Shown here in pieces: positions 7,986 through 16,704 of a stretch of DNA of 64,000 bases. This DNA comes from Mesorhizobium loti CJ3sym (GTDB taxonomy: Bacteria > Pseudomonadota > Alphaproteobacteria > Rhizobiales > Rhizobiaceae): assembly GCF_000472785.1 (NCBI RefSeq), contig NZ_AXAL01000011.1, positions 62,001 through 126,000 of the forward strand. Direction: 5' to 3'. The translations under genes were made by a program, and so were the position numbers. The first letter of the stretch is position 1, and every line of letters starts with the position of its first letter. The notes beneath the pieces are model-generated. The model saw only the letters and a list, made by a program, of their open reading frames with translations, did not search any database and was not told where the DNA came from.

Positions 7986-8309
7986 ATGCAAGACGCCCAC
8001 GACATGCTCTTCAGGACGCTCGCCGACCCGACCAGGCGGGCGATCTTCGAACGGTTGTGCCGGCAGGGGGAGCAGACGGTTGGGGCGCTGACGAGCCAGT
8101 CCGGCGTCTCGCAGCCGGCGGTGTCGAAGCATCTCGGACTGCTCAAGCAGGCCGGGCTGGTGCGCGACCGCCACGAAGGCCGCCAGACGCATTACAGCGC
8201 GCAGCTCGGCGCGCTGGCGCCGCTGATGGACTGGACACGCGAGATGGCGGGGTTTTGGGAGGCCCGGTTCGATGATCTCGAGGATTTACTCAAGAGGATG
8301 GACCAGTGA
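7986..8309 (+). CDS. ArsR family transcriptional regulator
   Basis: 107 aa. The whole protein is a winged helix domain: MLFRTLADPTRRAIFERL, then VSQPAVSKHLGLLKQAGLV (recognition helix) and a wing around RDRHEGRQTHY. No metal-binding cysteine motif is visible, which fits the non-metal ArsR subgroup that precedes SRPBCC/AHSA1 genes. It is first in a five-gene operon and overlaps the next gene by 4 bp (GTGA). It probably represses its own operon and perhaps the divergent reductase. Confidence 0.9.
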   Translation: MQDAHDMLFRTLADPTRRAIFERLCRQGEQTVGALTSQSGVSQPAVSKHLGLLKQAGLVRDRHEGRQTHYSAQLGALAPLMDWTREMAGFWEARFDDLEDLLKRMDQ

Positions 8310-8737
8310 ACGATAGTGCCCAGCAGAACCGCACTGTCGTCGTCGAGCGGCAGATTTCCCATCCGCCGGAAAAACTCTGGCGCGCGCTGACGCAACCGCA
8401 TCTGATGCAGGAGTGGCTGATGAAGAACGATTTCGCTCCTGTTATCGGCCACCGCTTCAACATCAGCGCCGATTGGGGCGGCGTGCTCGACTGCGAGGTG
8501 CTGGCCGTCGAGCCCAACAAGACGCTGTCCTACACGTGGAACCTAGCGCACCAGGATCCGGCCTTCGATCTCAGGAGCGTGGTGACCTTCACGCTGACCC
8601 CGACATCGACCGGAACGCATCTGCGCATGGAGCAATCCGGCTTCCGGCCTGATCAGAGGCGGGCCTATGGCGGCGCCAAGATGGGTTGGCCGCAATTCCT
8701 GGAGAAGCTGGAAGAGCTTCTGGCGCGAACGGACTGA
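8306..8737 (+). CDS. SRPBCC/AHSA1 domain protein
   Basis: 143 aa with a GTG start overlapping the ArsR stop. The AHSA1 hallmark is visible: VVERQISHPPEKLWRALTQP at the N-terminus, LMQEWLMKNDF, and a C-terminal helix ending GWPQFLEKLEELLA. The fold is a helix-grip cavity for a hydrophobic ligand. ArsR-SRPBCC pairs are widespread in Proteobacteria, and the second protein is usually of undefined function. Translational coupling implies fixed stoichiometry with the regulator. Confidence 0.87.
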   Translation: MNDSAQQNRTVVVERQISHPPEKLWRALTQPHLMQEWLMKNDFAPVIGHRFNISADWGGVLDCEVLAVEPNKTLSYTWNLAHQDPAFDLRSVVTFTLTPTSTGTHLRMEQSGFRPDQRRAYGGAKMGWPQFLEKLEELLARTD

Positions 8738-8814
8738 AGTCCGCCGGCCGATAGAACCCAACACCTAACTTCACCCGAGCGGCTTGCCGCCAGCAAAACC
8801 TATGGAGAAAGACG

Positions 8815-9207
8815 ATGAAGATCAAACTGACCACCATCCATGTCGATGACCAGGACAAGGCGCTTGCCTTCTACACCGATGTGCTCGGCCTGACCAAGAA
8901 AGCCGATTTCAGCAACGGGCCCTTCCGCTGGCTGACGGTCGCTTCGCCTGATGAGCCCGAGGGCACAGAGCTGCAGCTGGCACTCAACAACATGCCGGCG
9001 GCCAGGGCCTACCAGCAGGCGATGTTCGCGCAGGGCCAGCCGGCGGTGATGTTCTTCACCGACGACGTCAAGGGCGACCATCAGCGCATCACGGCCAATG
9101 GCGGCACGTTCACCATGGCGCCGACCGAGGTGACCGGCTCGACCATCGCCAAGCTCAACGATGGCTGCGGCAATCTCATCCAGATCACACAGCTGGCGCG
9201 CTGGTAG
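8815..9207 (+). CDS. VOC (glyoxalase/dioxygenase superfamily) protein
   Basis: 130 aa. Two beta-alpha-beta-beta-beta halves are readable: MKIKLTTIHVDDQDKALAFYTDVLGL, then PAVMFFTDDVKGDHQRITANGGTF, ending DGCGNLIQITQL. The usual metal-ligand His is in the first strand (TIHVDD) and the C-terminal acidic position is replaced by Q or N, so enzymatic activity is uncertain. It is third in the ArsR operon, after a 77-bp gap. Its N-terminal half closely resembles the VOC protein encoded at 63476-63865 (VDDQDKALAFYT in both), suggesting paralogues. Confidence 0.85.
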   Translation: MKIKLTTIHVDDQDKALAFYTDVLGLTKKADFSNGPFRWLTVASPDEPEGTELQLALNNMPAARAYQQAMFAQGQPAVMFFTDDVKGDHQRITANGGTFTMAPTEVTGSTIAKLNDGCGNLIQITQLARW

Positions 9208-9245
9208 CAGCGCCCGGTTTCACGCGTTTTTCACGGGAGGTCATC

Positions 9246-9452
9246 TTGGACTGGAGCAAATGGATCAGGCAGGCGCATCGCTGGCTATCGATCGTCTTCA
9301 CGGCAACCGTCGTCGCCAATTTCGCCACCATGGCCTTCGGGCAGCCGCCTGCCTGGGTGGTCTATTCGCCACTGCCGCCACTTTTCCTGCTATTGTTCAG
9401 CGGCCTTTACATGTTCGTATTGCCCTACGTCGCGAAGAAGGAAACAGCATGA
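9246..9452 (+). CDS. Small two-span membrane protein
   Basis: 68 aa with two hydrophobic segments (about residues 14-30 and 40-60, PLPPLFLLLFSGLYMFVLPY) and charged ends (MDWSKWIRQAHRW, AKKETA). TTG or ATG starts are possible; ATG 9246 is preceded by a GGGAGG stretch. It is fourth in the ArsR operon and its stop overlaps the start of the DUF1801 gene (ATGA). The sequence resembles small hypothetical proteins that accompany ArsR/SRPBCC/DUF1801 clusters in rhizobia; function is unknown. Confidence 0.7.
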   Translation: MDWSKWIRQAHRWLSIVFTATVVANFATMAFGQPPAWVVYSPLPPLFLLLFSGLYMFVLPYVAKKETA

Positions 9453-9847
9453 CGACCACCGGATCGCAGGAGAGCAAATCTCCCTCGGAACTGATCGACG
9501 GCAGGATCAAGGAACTCGGCGACTGGCGCGGCGAGATGCTCGGCCGGTTGCGCGCGCTTATTCATCAAGCCGATCCCGACGTGGTCGAAACCTGGAAGTG
9601 GCGCGGGGTTCCGGTGTGGGAACATGACGGCATGATCTGCACGGGCGAAACCTACAAGAGCGTCGTCAAGCTGACCTTCGCCAAGGGGGCGGCACTGCCC
9701 GATCCCTCGAAGCTGTTCAACTCCAGCCTCGAAGGCAATACGCGGCGGGCGATCGATTTTCAGCAGGGGGTTGAGGTGAACGAGGCGGCATTGAAGGAAC
9801 TGGTGCGCGCTGCGGTGGCTTTGAATAAGTCGAAGGGCCGAAAGTAG
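9449..9847 (+). CDS. DUF1801 family protein
   Basis: 132 aa; ATG 9449 overlaps the preceding stop by 4 bp. It contains the DUF1801/YdhG-like pattern: helix LIDGRIKELGDWRGEMLGRL, then VVETWKWRGVPVWEHDGMIC and SVVKLTFAKGAALPDPSKLF. The family has a small alpha/beta fold of unknown biochemical role and is common next to SRPBCC and VOC genes. It is the last gene of the ArsR operon and is followed by a palindromic mosaic repeat that may serve as the transcript end. Confidence 0.85.
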   Translation: MTTTGSQESKSPSELIDGRIKELGDWRGEMLGRLRALIHQADPDVVETWKWRGVPVWEHDGMICTGETYKSVVKLTFAKGAALPDPSKLFNSSLEGNTRRAIDFQQGVEVNEAALKELVRAAVALNKSKGRK

Positions 9848-9882
9848 TTGCGTCATGGCCTGTTATCTAATGGTCAAAGTCT

Positions 9883-10055
9883 GCGCTGCCCCTCACTGTC
9901 CTGCCGGACATCTCTCCCCGTAAACGGGGCGAGAGGGGCTGGCGGCGCCGTCGGCGCCTTTCTTGCAACGCTGGAGATTGGCGAAAGCGGCGACGATAGC
10001 ACCGTTCGCCCCGTTTACGGGGAGAAGATGCCGGCAGGCAGATGAGGGGCAGCGC
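9883..10055. repeat. RIME-like palindromic intergenic mosaic, copy 1
   Basis: Inverted 47-bp arms (9883-9929 and 10009-10055) agree except at a few positions. Each arm contains CCCCTCA, a TGCCGG stretch and CTCCCCGTAAACGGGG, itself a small palindrome. The centre holds TTGCAACGCTGGAGATTGGC, which recurs in the copies at 33257 and 35124. The structure resembles rhizobial intergenic mosaic elements. No coding potential is supported here. Confidence 0.85.
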
Positions 10056-10224
10056 TGACGGCAGAAGGTTGCCAATGGCCTCGACACGCAAGTCAGCAGC
10101 CATAGCGACCCGCAGCCTTTGCCACCCCACAACGACACCCGCGTTTACGATCTGGGAAGCTTGATGGTGCTAAATATCGCCGGATGATGGCTGGCCACCT
10201 TGGCCGGCTCCGGATGGATTTGCC

Positions 10225-11304
10225 ATGAACAGCCCGATGCGCATGCCGTGGGTGGACACGGCCAAAGGTCTCTCGATCATCCTCGTGGTCATGATGTACT
10301 CGGCCTACAACACCGGCGAGTACACGGGCGGCGTCGGTTTTCTCCACTATGTCATCGGCTTCGCGACACCGTTCCGCATGCCGGAATTCTTCCTGATCTC
10401 GGGCCTGTTCCTGTCGCAGGTGATCGACCGGCCGTGGCGGCGCTATATCGACCGCCGCGTCGTCCACTATCTCTATTTCTACGTGCTGTGGGCGATCATC
10501 TCGATCGGGCTGAAGATCGGCATCTTCAGCCGGGATCCCGGCGGCATGCTGCACGATCTCGCAATGGCCGTCGTGCAGCCCTATGGCGTGCTGTGGTTCA
10601 TCTACATGCTGGCGGTGTTCGGCCTTGCCGCCAAGCTTTTGCGGCAGTTCCGCGTGCCCGCCTGGATCGTCATTGCGCCCGCTGCGGCCCTGCAGATGTG
10701 GGCGCCGCATCCCGACAGTTATGCGCTTGAACAATTCGCAGCCTATTTCGTGTTCTTCTATCTCGGCTTCGTGCTGGCGCCGTTGATTTTCCGGCTCGTC
10801 GAATGGACGCAACCCCGCCCGATGCTGGCCGTCGCCGGCCTGGCTTTGTGGGCTGTGGTCAACGGCCTGCTCGTCTATTCGCCGGGCTATGCCATGCATC
10901 CGGTCGGCATGCAGATGGGCCTGGCGGCATGGCCGCCGCTGCATCTCACCTTGGCCGTCGCAGGCGCGGTAGCGCTTTGCGTGCTTGGCGGCTTCCTGTC
11001 GGCATTCCCTGTCATGGAATGGCTGCGCTGGCTCGGCGAACATTCGCTGGTCGTCTATGTCGCCTTCACCATCCCGATGTCGCTGTTCCGTGGTGCTGCG
11101 CTGGCAAGCGGCCTGCTGACCGACACCGGCATGCTCAGCCTGGCGGTGCTGCTGGTCTCGACCATCAGCCCTGTTGTGCTCTACCTCATCATCCAACGCG
11201 TGGGCTTCGGCATGTTCCTGTTCGAGCGGCCGGCCTGGGCGCATATCGACAACAGCGCGCCGCAAGTGGCACCGAGCGCGGCGCTGCAATCAAGCCGGAC
11301 ATAG
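10225..11304 (+). CDS. Acyltransferase family 3 membrane protein
   Basis: 359 aa with about ten hydrophobic segments. The N-terminus MRMPWVDTAKGLSIILVVMM, followed by FRMPEFFLISGLFLS, is typical of the acyltransferase 3 family (OafA/NolL/fucose-4-O-acetylase-like). The usual catalytic His in the first helix region is not obvious in this subgroup. Such proteins transfer acetyl or other acyl groups to cell-surface glycans or, in rhizobia, to Nod factors; the substrate here is unknown. It is convergent with the GH127 gene and has no operon partner. Confidence 0.8.
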   Translation: MNSPMRMPWVDTAKGLSIILVVMMYSAYNTGEYTGGVGFLHYVIGFATPFRMPEFFLISGLFLSQVIDRPWRRYIDRRVVHYLYFYVLWAIISIGLKIGIFSRDPGGMLHDLAMAVVQPYGVLWFIYMLAVFGLAAKLLRQFRVPAWIVIAPAAALQMWAPHPDSYALEQFAAYFVFFYLGFVLAPLIFRLVEWTQPRPMLAVAGLALWAVVNGLLVYSPGYAMHPVGMQMGLAAWPPLHLTLAVAGAVALCVLGGFLSAFPVMEWLRWLGEHSLVVYVAFTIPMSLFRGAALASGLLTDTGMLSLAVLLVSTISPVVLYLIIQRVGFGMFLFERPAWAHIDNSAPQVAPSAALQSSRT

Positions 11305-11338
11305 TCGAGCCGCAAGGCCCGAAGTCGAGCGGCCAGCA

Positions 11339-13312
11339 TCAGCCGTCCCGCAGCCACACCAGCATCTCGCCGGGCTCGCGATTGTCCCAGGCGAAATAGG
11401 GGATGGCGGTCAGGCGCGTCTCGACGCTGGCCGGCGGCTCGGAGCGGTAGAGCCCGTCCTGCCAGCCGTCGCCGGCATCGGCCCGCGCCGTGGCCGACAA
11501 CGTCACCACGCCGCCCAGCAGTTCCGGCTCGTCATGCGCCTCTATGCCCGCCGTGCGCGGCAGTGTCAGCCGATGCAGCCGGCTGTCATTGTCCGATGCC
11601 TCGACGCAGTAGATCAGCGGACCGCGCGACAGCGCGACGCGGCCGGCATCCTGCCGGACCTCGGGGTTGGCGTAGAGCCGCTCGATCGGCATTTCGAGGT
11701 CGAGCCGGACACGGTCGCCTTTCTGCCAGAGGCGCCGGATCGCGGCATAGCCGTCGCTGGTCACGTCATCGAGGTCGACCGCTTCGCCGTTGATTTCCAG
11801 CTTGGCACCGGAACTCCAGCCCGGGATGCGCAGATGCAGCGTGAAGTCCACCGGCGCCTGTGGTTCGACCGTGATCTCGACGGCGCCATCCCAGGGATAG
11901 TGGCTCGCTTGAGAAAGGCTGACGGCGGTGCCGCCAATATCGAAGCGGGCGGTGGAGTCGCCGTAGAGGTGAACGGCCAGCGCATCGTCCGCCAGGCTGT
12001 AGAAATAGCTGCCGATGGAGGCAACCATGCGCCCGACATTGGGGGGGCAGCAGGGGCAGCGGTGCCATTTCCATCTGTTGTGCCGGCCCCGGCTTTCCAA
12101 GGGGTTTTCATAGAAAAACAGCGAGCCGTCGAGCGACAGTCCGGAGATCGAGCCATTGTAGAGCGCGCGCTCCATCATGTCGGCATAGCGGGCGTTCGGC
12201 CCCATGCCGAGCATGCGGCTCGCCCAGAACACCAGGCCGACGGCGGCACAGGTCTCGGCATAGGCGCTCTCATTGGGCAGGTCGTAGTCGCTGGTGAAGC
12301 CCTCATTGTGCGCCGACGGCCCAAGCCCGCCGGTGATGTAGAGGTTTTTCGTGGTGAGATCGTCCCACAGCCGGTCGAGCGCGACGCGCAGCGTGTCGTC
12401 GCCATATTCGGTGGCGATGTCGGCCATGCCTGAATAGAGATACATGGCCCGCACCGCATGGCCGACGACCTTGTCATGCTCGCGCACCGGCCTGTGCGAC
12501 TGATTGTATTCGTAGGTCTTGAAATGATAGGCCTTCGGGTCGGCGCCACGGGCGCGCGCTTCCTCGTCGAAATAATGTGGTTGTTGGCCGCGCTGGTCGA
12601 TAAAGTATTTCGCCAGCTCCATGTATTTCGTCTCGCCGGTCACTCGCGCCAGCTTGACCAGCGCCAGCTCGATCTCCTCATGGCCGCAATAGCCCTTCTT
12701 CTTGCCGGGCTCGGGCCCCAGCACCGAGGCGATGTGGTCGGCATAGCGGCACATGATATCCAGCAGCTTGCGCTTGCCCGTCGCCTGGTAGTAGGCAACC
12801 GCGCCTTCGATCAGGTGGCCGGCGCAATAGAGCTCGTGGCAGTCGCGCAGATTGGTCCAGCGCTTGCCGGGCTGGATGCGCTGGTACCAGCTGGACAGAT
12901 AGCCGTCTTCCTGCTGGAGCTTGCCGTACATGTCGATGACGGCGTCGATCTTCTTCTCCAGTTCCGGGTTCTTGCGCCGATAGAGCGAATAGGCCGCGGT
13001 CTCGATCGTCTTGCCGAGATCGGAATCCCAGAACATCTGCGTCGTCACCGTCGAGCCGGTGAATTCCGCGCCCTGGCGGTCGGCTTCGTCGGGCGAGGGC
13101 GAGTGGAAGGGAATGACAACGCCGGGCGAGGGGCAGTCCGGGTCGATCTGCTCCAGCATGCGTGCCTCGACGCAGCGCTCGTAGAGGATGTCGGCGGTGC
13201 GCGTGGCGACCGCGTCGGCGCGGTCGCCCCAGAAGCCGTGCACGTCGACCTGCGGCACCGGCAGCGGCCGGAAGGCGAGCTTGGGTTTTCCGGGTTTTGC
13301 GGATGCGGTCAT
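11339..13312 (-). CDS. Glycoside hydrolase family 127 (beta-L-arabinofuranosidase)
   Basis: 657 aa, the normal GH127 length. The family's zinc and catalytic cysteine sites are visible: NESAYAETC near residues 347-355 (Glu and Cys ligands) and HRCPCCPPN near 417-425 (nucleophile Cys plus a ligand Cys), with an Asn-Glu (HNEGF) at about 336 as probable acid/base. The enzyme removes beta-L-arabinofuranose from hydroxyproline-linked arabino-oligosaccharides or related plant glycans. No signal peptide, so it acts in the cytoplasm after uptake. It is the last gene of the lacI-ABC operon, which supports the assignment. Confidence 0.9.
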   Translation of the reverse strand: MTASAKPGKPKLAFRPLPVPQVDVHGFWGDRADAVATRTADILYERCVEARMLEQIDPDCPSPGVVIPFHSPSPDEADRQGAEFTGSTVTTQMFWDSDLGKTIETAAYSLYRRKNPELEKKIDAVIDMYGKLQQEDGYLSSWYQRIQPGKRWTNLRDCHELYCAGHLIEGAVAYYQATGKRKLLDIMCRYADHIASVLGPEPGKKKGYCGHEEIELALVKLARVTGETKYMELAKYFIDQRGQQPHYFDEEARARGADPKAYHFKTYEYNQSHRPVREHDKVVGHAVRAMYLYSGMADIATEYGDDTLRVALDRLWDDLTTKNLYITGGLGPSAHNEGFTSDYDLPNESAYAETCAAVGLVFWASRMLGMGPNARYADMMERALYNGSISGLSLDGSLFFYENPLESRGRHNRWKWHRCPCCPPNVGRMVASIGSYFYSLADDALAVHLYGDSTARFDIGGTAVSLSQASHYPWDGAVEITVEPQAPVDFTLHLRIPGWSSGAKLEINGEAVDLDDVTSDGYAAIRRLWQKGDRVRLDLEMPIERLYANPEVRQDAGRVALSRGPLIYCVEASDNDSRLHRLTLPRTAGIEAHDEPELLGGVVTLSATARADAGDGWQDGLYRSEPPASVETRLTAIPYFAWDNREPGEMLVWLRDG

Positions 13313-13333
13313 GAACTTACTCCATTTGGTCGA

Positions 13334-14191
13334 TTACTTGACGGCCCCGGCCATCAGGCCGCGGATGTAGAAGCGCTGCAAAGCCAGGAACAGGATCAGG
13401 CACGGCACCATCATCACTGTGACGCCTGCCTGCACGGCGCCCCAGTCGATGGCGCCGAAGCGGCCTGACTGAAGTGCCGTCATCATCACCGGCAGCGTGA
13501 ATTTCGACTGGTCGGTCATCAGCACGAGGGCGGCGAGGAACTCGTTCCAGGCGCCGAGGAAGGCAAACAGCGCAATTGTGACGACGCCCGGCCAGACCAG
13601 CGGCAGCATCACCTTCAAAAGCATGGTGAGATTGCTGGCGCCGTCCATGCGGGCGGCCTCCTCGATCTCGCGCGGCACCGCGTCGAAGGCGTTGCGCATC
13701 ATGAAGATCGAGAACGGCAATTGCAGCGTCACATAGACGCCAACCAGGCCGGTCAGCGTGTTGTGCAGGCCAAGCTTGGTCAGCACCAGGAAGATCGGCG
13801 TCAGGATCGACTGGAACGGGATCATGATCGTCGACAGGATGAGGACGAAGAACAGGTCCTTGAACGGAAACCGGAACCGCGAGAAGCCATAGCCGGCCAG
13901 CACGCTGACGATGACCGACAGAATGACGGTCATCACCGAGACATAGATGCTGTTTTGCGCCGAGGCCCACAGCCCGTCGCCGAAGGAGTTGAGCGTGGCA
14001 TAGTTTTCGAGCGAGAACCCCGTCGTCGGCCATGGCGGCAGCGGCGGCAGGCGTGCTTCGGCAGCCGGCTTGAAGGCCGACAGCACCGTCCACACGATCG
14101 GCGCCACGAACAATATCGAGGCGATTATGCCGGTGGAGTGCCTGGCGAAGCGGGCGGCGAGCTTGCCTCTGGCTGATATCGCCTGCGCCAT
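13334..14191 (-). CDS. Carbohydrate ABC transporter permease (MalG-like)
   Basis: 285 aa from ATG 14191, which overlaps the stop of the upstream permease gene (TGATG). Six hydrophobic spans are readable, and the EAA loop reads EIEEAARMDGASNLTMLLKVMLPL, the cytoplasmic contact for the ATPase. The protein ends GLMAGAVK, common for CUT1 inner permeases. With the neighbouring permease and binding protein it forms the membrane channel for an L-arabinose-containing oligosaccharide. No ATPase gene is in the operon; a shared MsmK/UgpC-type ATPase encoded elsewhere is expected. Confidence 0.9.
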   Translation of the reverse strand: MAQAISARGKLAARFARHSTGIIASILFVAPIVWTVLSAFKPAAEARLPPLPPWPTTGFSLENYATLNSFGDGLWASAQNSIYVSVMTVILSVIVSVLAGYGFSRFRFPFKDLFFVLILSTIMIPFQSILTPIFLVLTKLGLHNTLTGLVGVYVTLQLPFSIFMMRNAFDAVPREIEEAARMDGASNLTMLLKVMLPLVWPGVVTIALFAFLGAWNEFLAALVLMTDQSKFTLPVMMTALQSGRFGAIDWGAVQAGVTVMMVPCLILFLALQRFYIRGLMAGAVK

Positions 14192-15117
14192 CAGTCGACG
14201 CCCTCGGGCTTGCGCAGCAGCCATAGCTGGACGAGGCTGAGCGCCACCAGGATGACCAGCAGCACCATCGAGAGTGCCGCGCCATAGCCGAGCTTGAACG
14301 ACACGAAGGACTGGTTGAAGATCCAGTAGACCGCCGTCAGCGTCTGGTTGCGTGGGCCGCCGCGCAGGATGATGTAGAACTGGTCGAAGGCGAGGATCGA
14401 GCCGGCCACCGACAGGATCAGTGCCAGCGCCAGCGTGCGGCGCATCAGCGGCAGCGTGATCGCCCGGAAGCGCGCCAACGGCCCGGCGCCGTCGATGACG
14501 GCGGCCTCCTGCAAATCCTGCGGGATCGATTGCAGGCCGGTCATAAGGATGATCATGGTGAAGCCGGCGACCTTCCACACCACCATGGCGATGATCGACC
14601 AGAAGGCCGGCTGGAAGGTGGCGAGCAGGTTGAACTTCTTGTCGATCAGGCCAAGCTCGTAGGCGGCCGGGCTGAACAGGCCGGAATCGACGTTCAAGAG
14701 CCATGACCAGAGCAGGCTGGCCGAGGCGAAGCCGACCACCGCCGGCATGAAGAAGAAGGTGCGGTAAAGGTTGGTCAGCGGACGCGGTTTTTCGATGAAG
14801 ATCGCCAGGGGGAAGGCGACGGCGAAGATCGCGATGGTGACGATCACGGTGTAGTAGCCGGTGAATTTGAGCGCGTTCCAGAACCTGGTGTCACGCAGGA
14901 TGGCGACGTAATTGTCGAAGCCGATATAGAAGTGCTCGCCCATCAGCGGCCAGTTGTGCAGCGACATCCACGCCGTCATGCCGAGCGGGATGACGAAGAA
15001 CACAATGACCAGCGCCACCGCCGGCGCGACATAGAGCAGGCCGATCCACTGCCGGCGCCCGGCGCCGACCAGTCTTCTGGCGCGGGGTGGGGCGGTGGTG
15101 GTTGCGATGGTGGTCAT
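14191..15117 (-). CDS. Carbohydrate ABC transporter permease (MalF/UgpA-like)
   Basis: 308 aa from ATG 15117 (MTTIATTTAPP); the frame stays open further upstream only through the palindromic repeat, so earlier starts are rejected. Six spans are present, with the EAA motif as DLQEAAVIDGAGPLARFRAI and a C-terminal basic tail (LLRKPEGVD). It is the CUT1-family partner of the downstream MalG-like permease, with which it overlaps by one base. The 276-bp gap to the binding-protein gene contains a palindromic mosaic element, so its translation is probably lower than that of the binding protein. Confidence 0.9.
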   Translation of the reverse strand: MTTIATTTAPPRARRLVGAGRRQWIGLLYVAPAVALVIVFFVIPLGMTAWMSLHNWPLMGEHFYIGFDNYVAILRDTRFWNALKFTGYYTVIVTIAIFAVAFPLAIFIEKPRPLTNLYRTFFFMPAVVGFASASLLWSWLLNVDSGLFSPAAYELGLIDKKFNLLATFQPAFWSIIAMVVWKVAGFTMIILMTGLQSIPQDLQEAAVIDGAGPLARFRAITLPLMRRTLALALILSVAGSILAFDQFYIILRGGPRNQTLTAVYWIFNQSFVSFKLGYGAALSMVLLVILVALSLVQLWLLRKPEGVD

Positions 15118-15154
15118 GGCTGGATGGCCGATGCTGTTGGGGCGTTGGCCAAGC

Positions 15155-15303
15155 ACCCCCTCACCCGGATTGCCAACCGAATTGCGAAGGGCAATTCGGG
15201 GCAATCCGGCCTCTCCCCGAGGGGAGAGGAGGGAGCCGGCACGAGCGCCAGTCTCTTCTCCCCAGCGGGGAGAAGGTGTCCGCGTGGCGGCCGGATGAGG
15301 GGG
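15155..15303. repeat. Palindromic intergenic mosaic within the arabinofuranoside operon, copy 2
   Basis: Divergent outer arms (CCCCCTCACCCGGATTG at the left, GGCCGGATGAGGGGG at the right) enclose two small hairpins, CTCTCCCCGAGGGGAGAG and CTTCTCCCCAGCGGGGAGAAG. It belongs to the same broad family as the copy at 9883 but with different hairpin loops. It lies in the transcribed spacer between the binding-protein and first permease genes. Confidence 0.75.
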
Positions 15304-15393
15304 TCTTGTGTCAACGCGATAGCCCTGCCGTTGGCGATGCGAATTTCCGGCCACCCGCCCAGGGAGACGGGCGGGCGGCCGGCAGGCGGCCGC

Positions 15394-16641
15394 TTATTTC
15401 TGCGGCGCCTGGTCGATGATCGACTGCATGGTCTCCTGCGCGTTGGCGATGGCGCCATCGACGTCGTCGCCGAAGAAGACCTCGTTGATCATCTGCGTCC
15501 ACGGGCCGTTGGCGGAGTTGATCAGGTCGTTGAACACCACCGAATAGGGCGTCTTGCCCTTGGCCATGGCCTCGGCGGCGATCTGGTAGCGCGGGTCGAG
15601 GTCCTTCAGCGCGTCCTTGGCGATGTCGCCGCGCACCGGCAGGCTGCCGTATTTGGCGAGGATCGTCTGGCCTTCGAGCGAATAGGCGAAATCGAGAAAT
15701 TCCTTCACCACGGCGAGCTTCTTGGTGCCCTTGGTGACGACGAAATTGTCGCCGCCGGCAAAGGACGACCAGCCGCCATCCTTGCCTGGCAGGAAGGTGA
15801 CGCCGTAGTCGATATTGGGATACTGGGTGTTGAGCGCGCCGATGGCGAAGGCGCCGGACGGCGAGATGCCGATGTTGCCGGCGGCAAACGCGGCAAAGAA
15901 GTTGGCGCCGGTGTCGGTCTGGGCGCCTGCCGGCACCAGATCCTTCTTGACCATCGAGCGGTAGAGATCGATGGCGCCGCGCAGTTGCGGGCTGTCCAGC
16001 GTCGCCTTCGAGCCATCCGCGCTCAGGATGTCGCCGCCCGAGGCCCAGATCAGCGGCGTGAAGGTGAAGATGTTGCAGCCGCCGCAATTGCCGGAGAAGT
16101 AGAAGCCCTTGATGTTGCCGCCGAGCGCGTTGACCTTTTCGGCGTCGGCGGCGATCTCGGCCCAGTTGGTGGGGCCTTTTTCAGGGTCGAGGCCGGCCTG
16201 CTTGAACAGCTTCTTGTTCCAGATCAGCACCGAGGCGTCCGCCGAGAAGGGCAGGCCATAGATGTGGTCCTTGTAGGTGCCGGTCTTGACATGCGCCGGC
16301 GACAGGCTGGCGAAATAGGGCAGGGACTTCGCCCAGTCGGTGATGTCCTCCAACTGGCCAGAGGCGGCGAAGGACGGCGTGTAGATCAGGTCGAGCGACA
16401 GCGCGTCGGGCGCCGTGCCGCCGGCGGCGGCCGCGCCATATTTCGGGATGATCTCGGCATTGGGGATGATGTCGAGCTTGATCTGGTCCTTGTGCGCCTT
16501 GTTGTAGGCGTCGACGATCCTCGGCATGAAATTCGAGCCGTCGGCGCGCACCCAGATGTTGGCGGTGTCGGCGGCGGCCGCACCCAGACCGCTGCCCAGC
16601 ACGGCAGCGGTCAGGGCCAGTTTGGCAATCAGGTTCCTCAT
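15394..16641 (-). CDS. Extracellular sugar-binding protein of ABC transporter (family 1)
   Basis: 415 aa with a signal peptide (LIAKLALTAAVLGSGLGAAA, cleavage near residue 24). The mature protein begins ANIWVRADGSNFMPRIVDAY, the usual start of CUT1 solute-binding proteins. Further family features are APDALSLDLIYTPSFAASGQ and YGLPFSADASVLIWNKKLF. A CGGC pair at about 185-188 may form a disulfide. It is periplasmic and supplies an oligosaccharide to the two permeases encoded downstream. A strong Shine-Dalgarno (GGAGGAGGAG) precedes the start, consistent with high expression. Confidence 0.92.
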   Translation of the reverse strand: MRNLIAKLALTAAVLGSGLGAAAADTANIWVRADGSNFMPRIVDAYNKAHKDQIKLDIIPNAEIIPKYGAAAAGGTAPDALSLDLIYTPSFAASGQLEDITDWAKSLPYFASLSPAHVKTGTYKDHIYGLPFSADASVLIWNKKLFKQAGLDPEKGPTNWAEIAADAEKVNALGGNIKGFYFSGNCGGCNIFTFTPLIWASGGDILSADGSKATLDSPQLRGAIDLYRSMVKKDLVPAGAQTDTGANFFAAFAAGNIGISPSGAFAIGALNTQYPNIDYGVTFLPGKDGGWSSFAGGDNFVVTKGTKKLAVVKEFLDFAYSLEGQTILAKYGSLPVRGDIAKDALKDLDPRYQIAAEAMAKGKTPYSVVFNDLINSANGPWTQMINEVFFGDDVDGAIANAQETMQSIIDQAPQK

Positions 16642-16661
16642 CTTCTCCTCCTCCAGGGTTG

Positions 16662-16676
16662 GCCGCTATTCGCGGC
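16662..16676 (-). promoter_or_regulatory. Hairpin between lacI and binding-protein genes
   Basis: GCCGC-GAATA-GCGGC on the minus strand forms a 5-bp perfect stem in the 63-bp spacer, 21 bp before the binding-protein start. There is no T-tract, so it is more likely an mRNA processing or stability element than a terminator. Confidence 0.4.
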
Positions 16677-16704
16677 TTGGCGCCGATCACGCGGCGCTTT
16701 CGTT

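Noticed and set aside
11174..13468. Long open frames on the plus strand opposite the GH127 gene (about 419 and 336 codons)
   Set aside because: They are antisense shadows in GC-rich DNA; the minus strand carries a complete GH127 protein with catalytic residues, and the plus-strand products are Arg/Gly/Ala-rich without family features.
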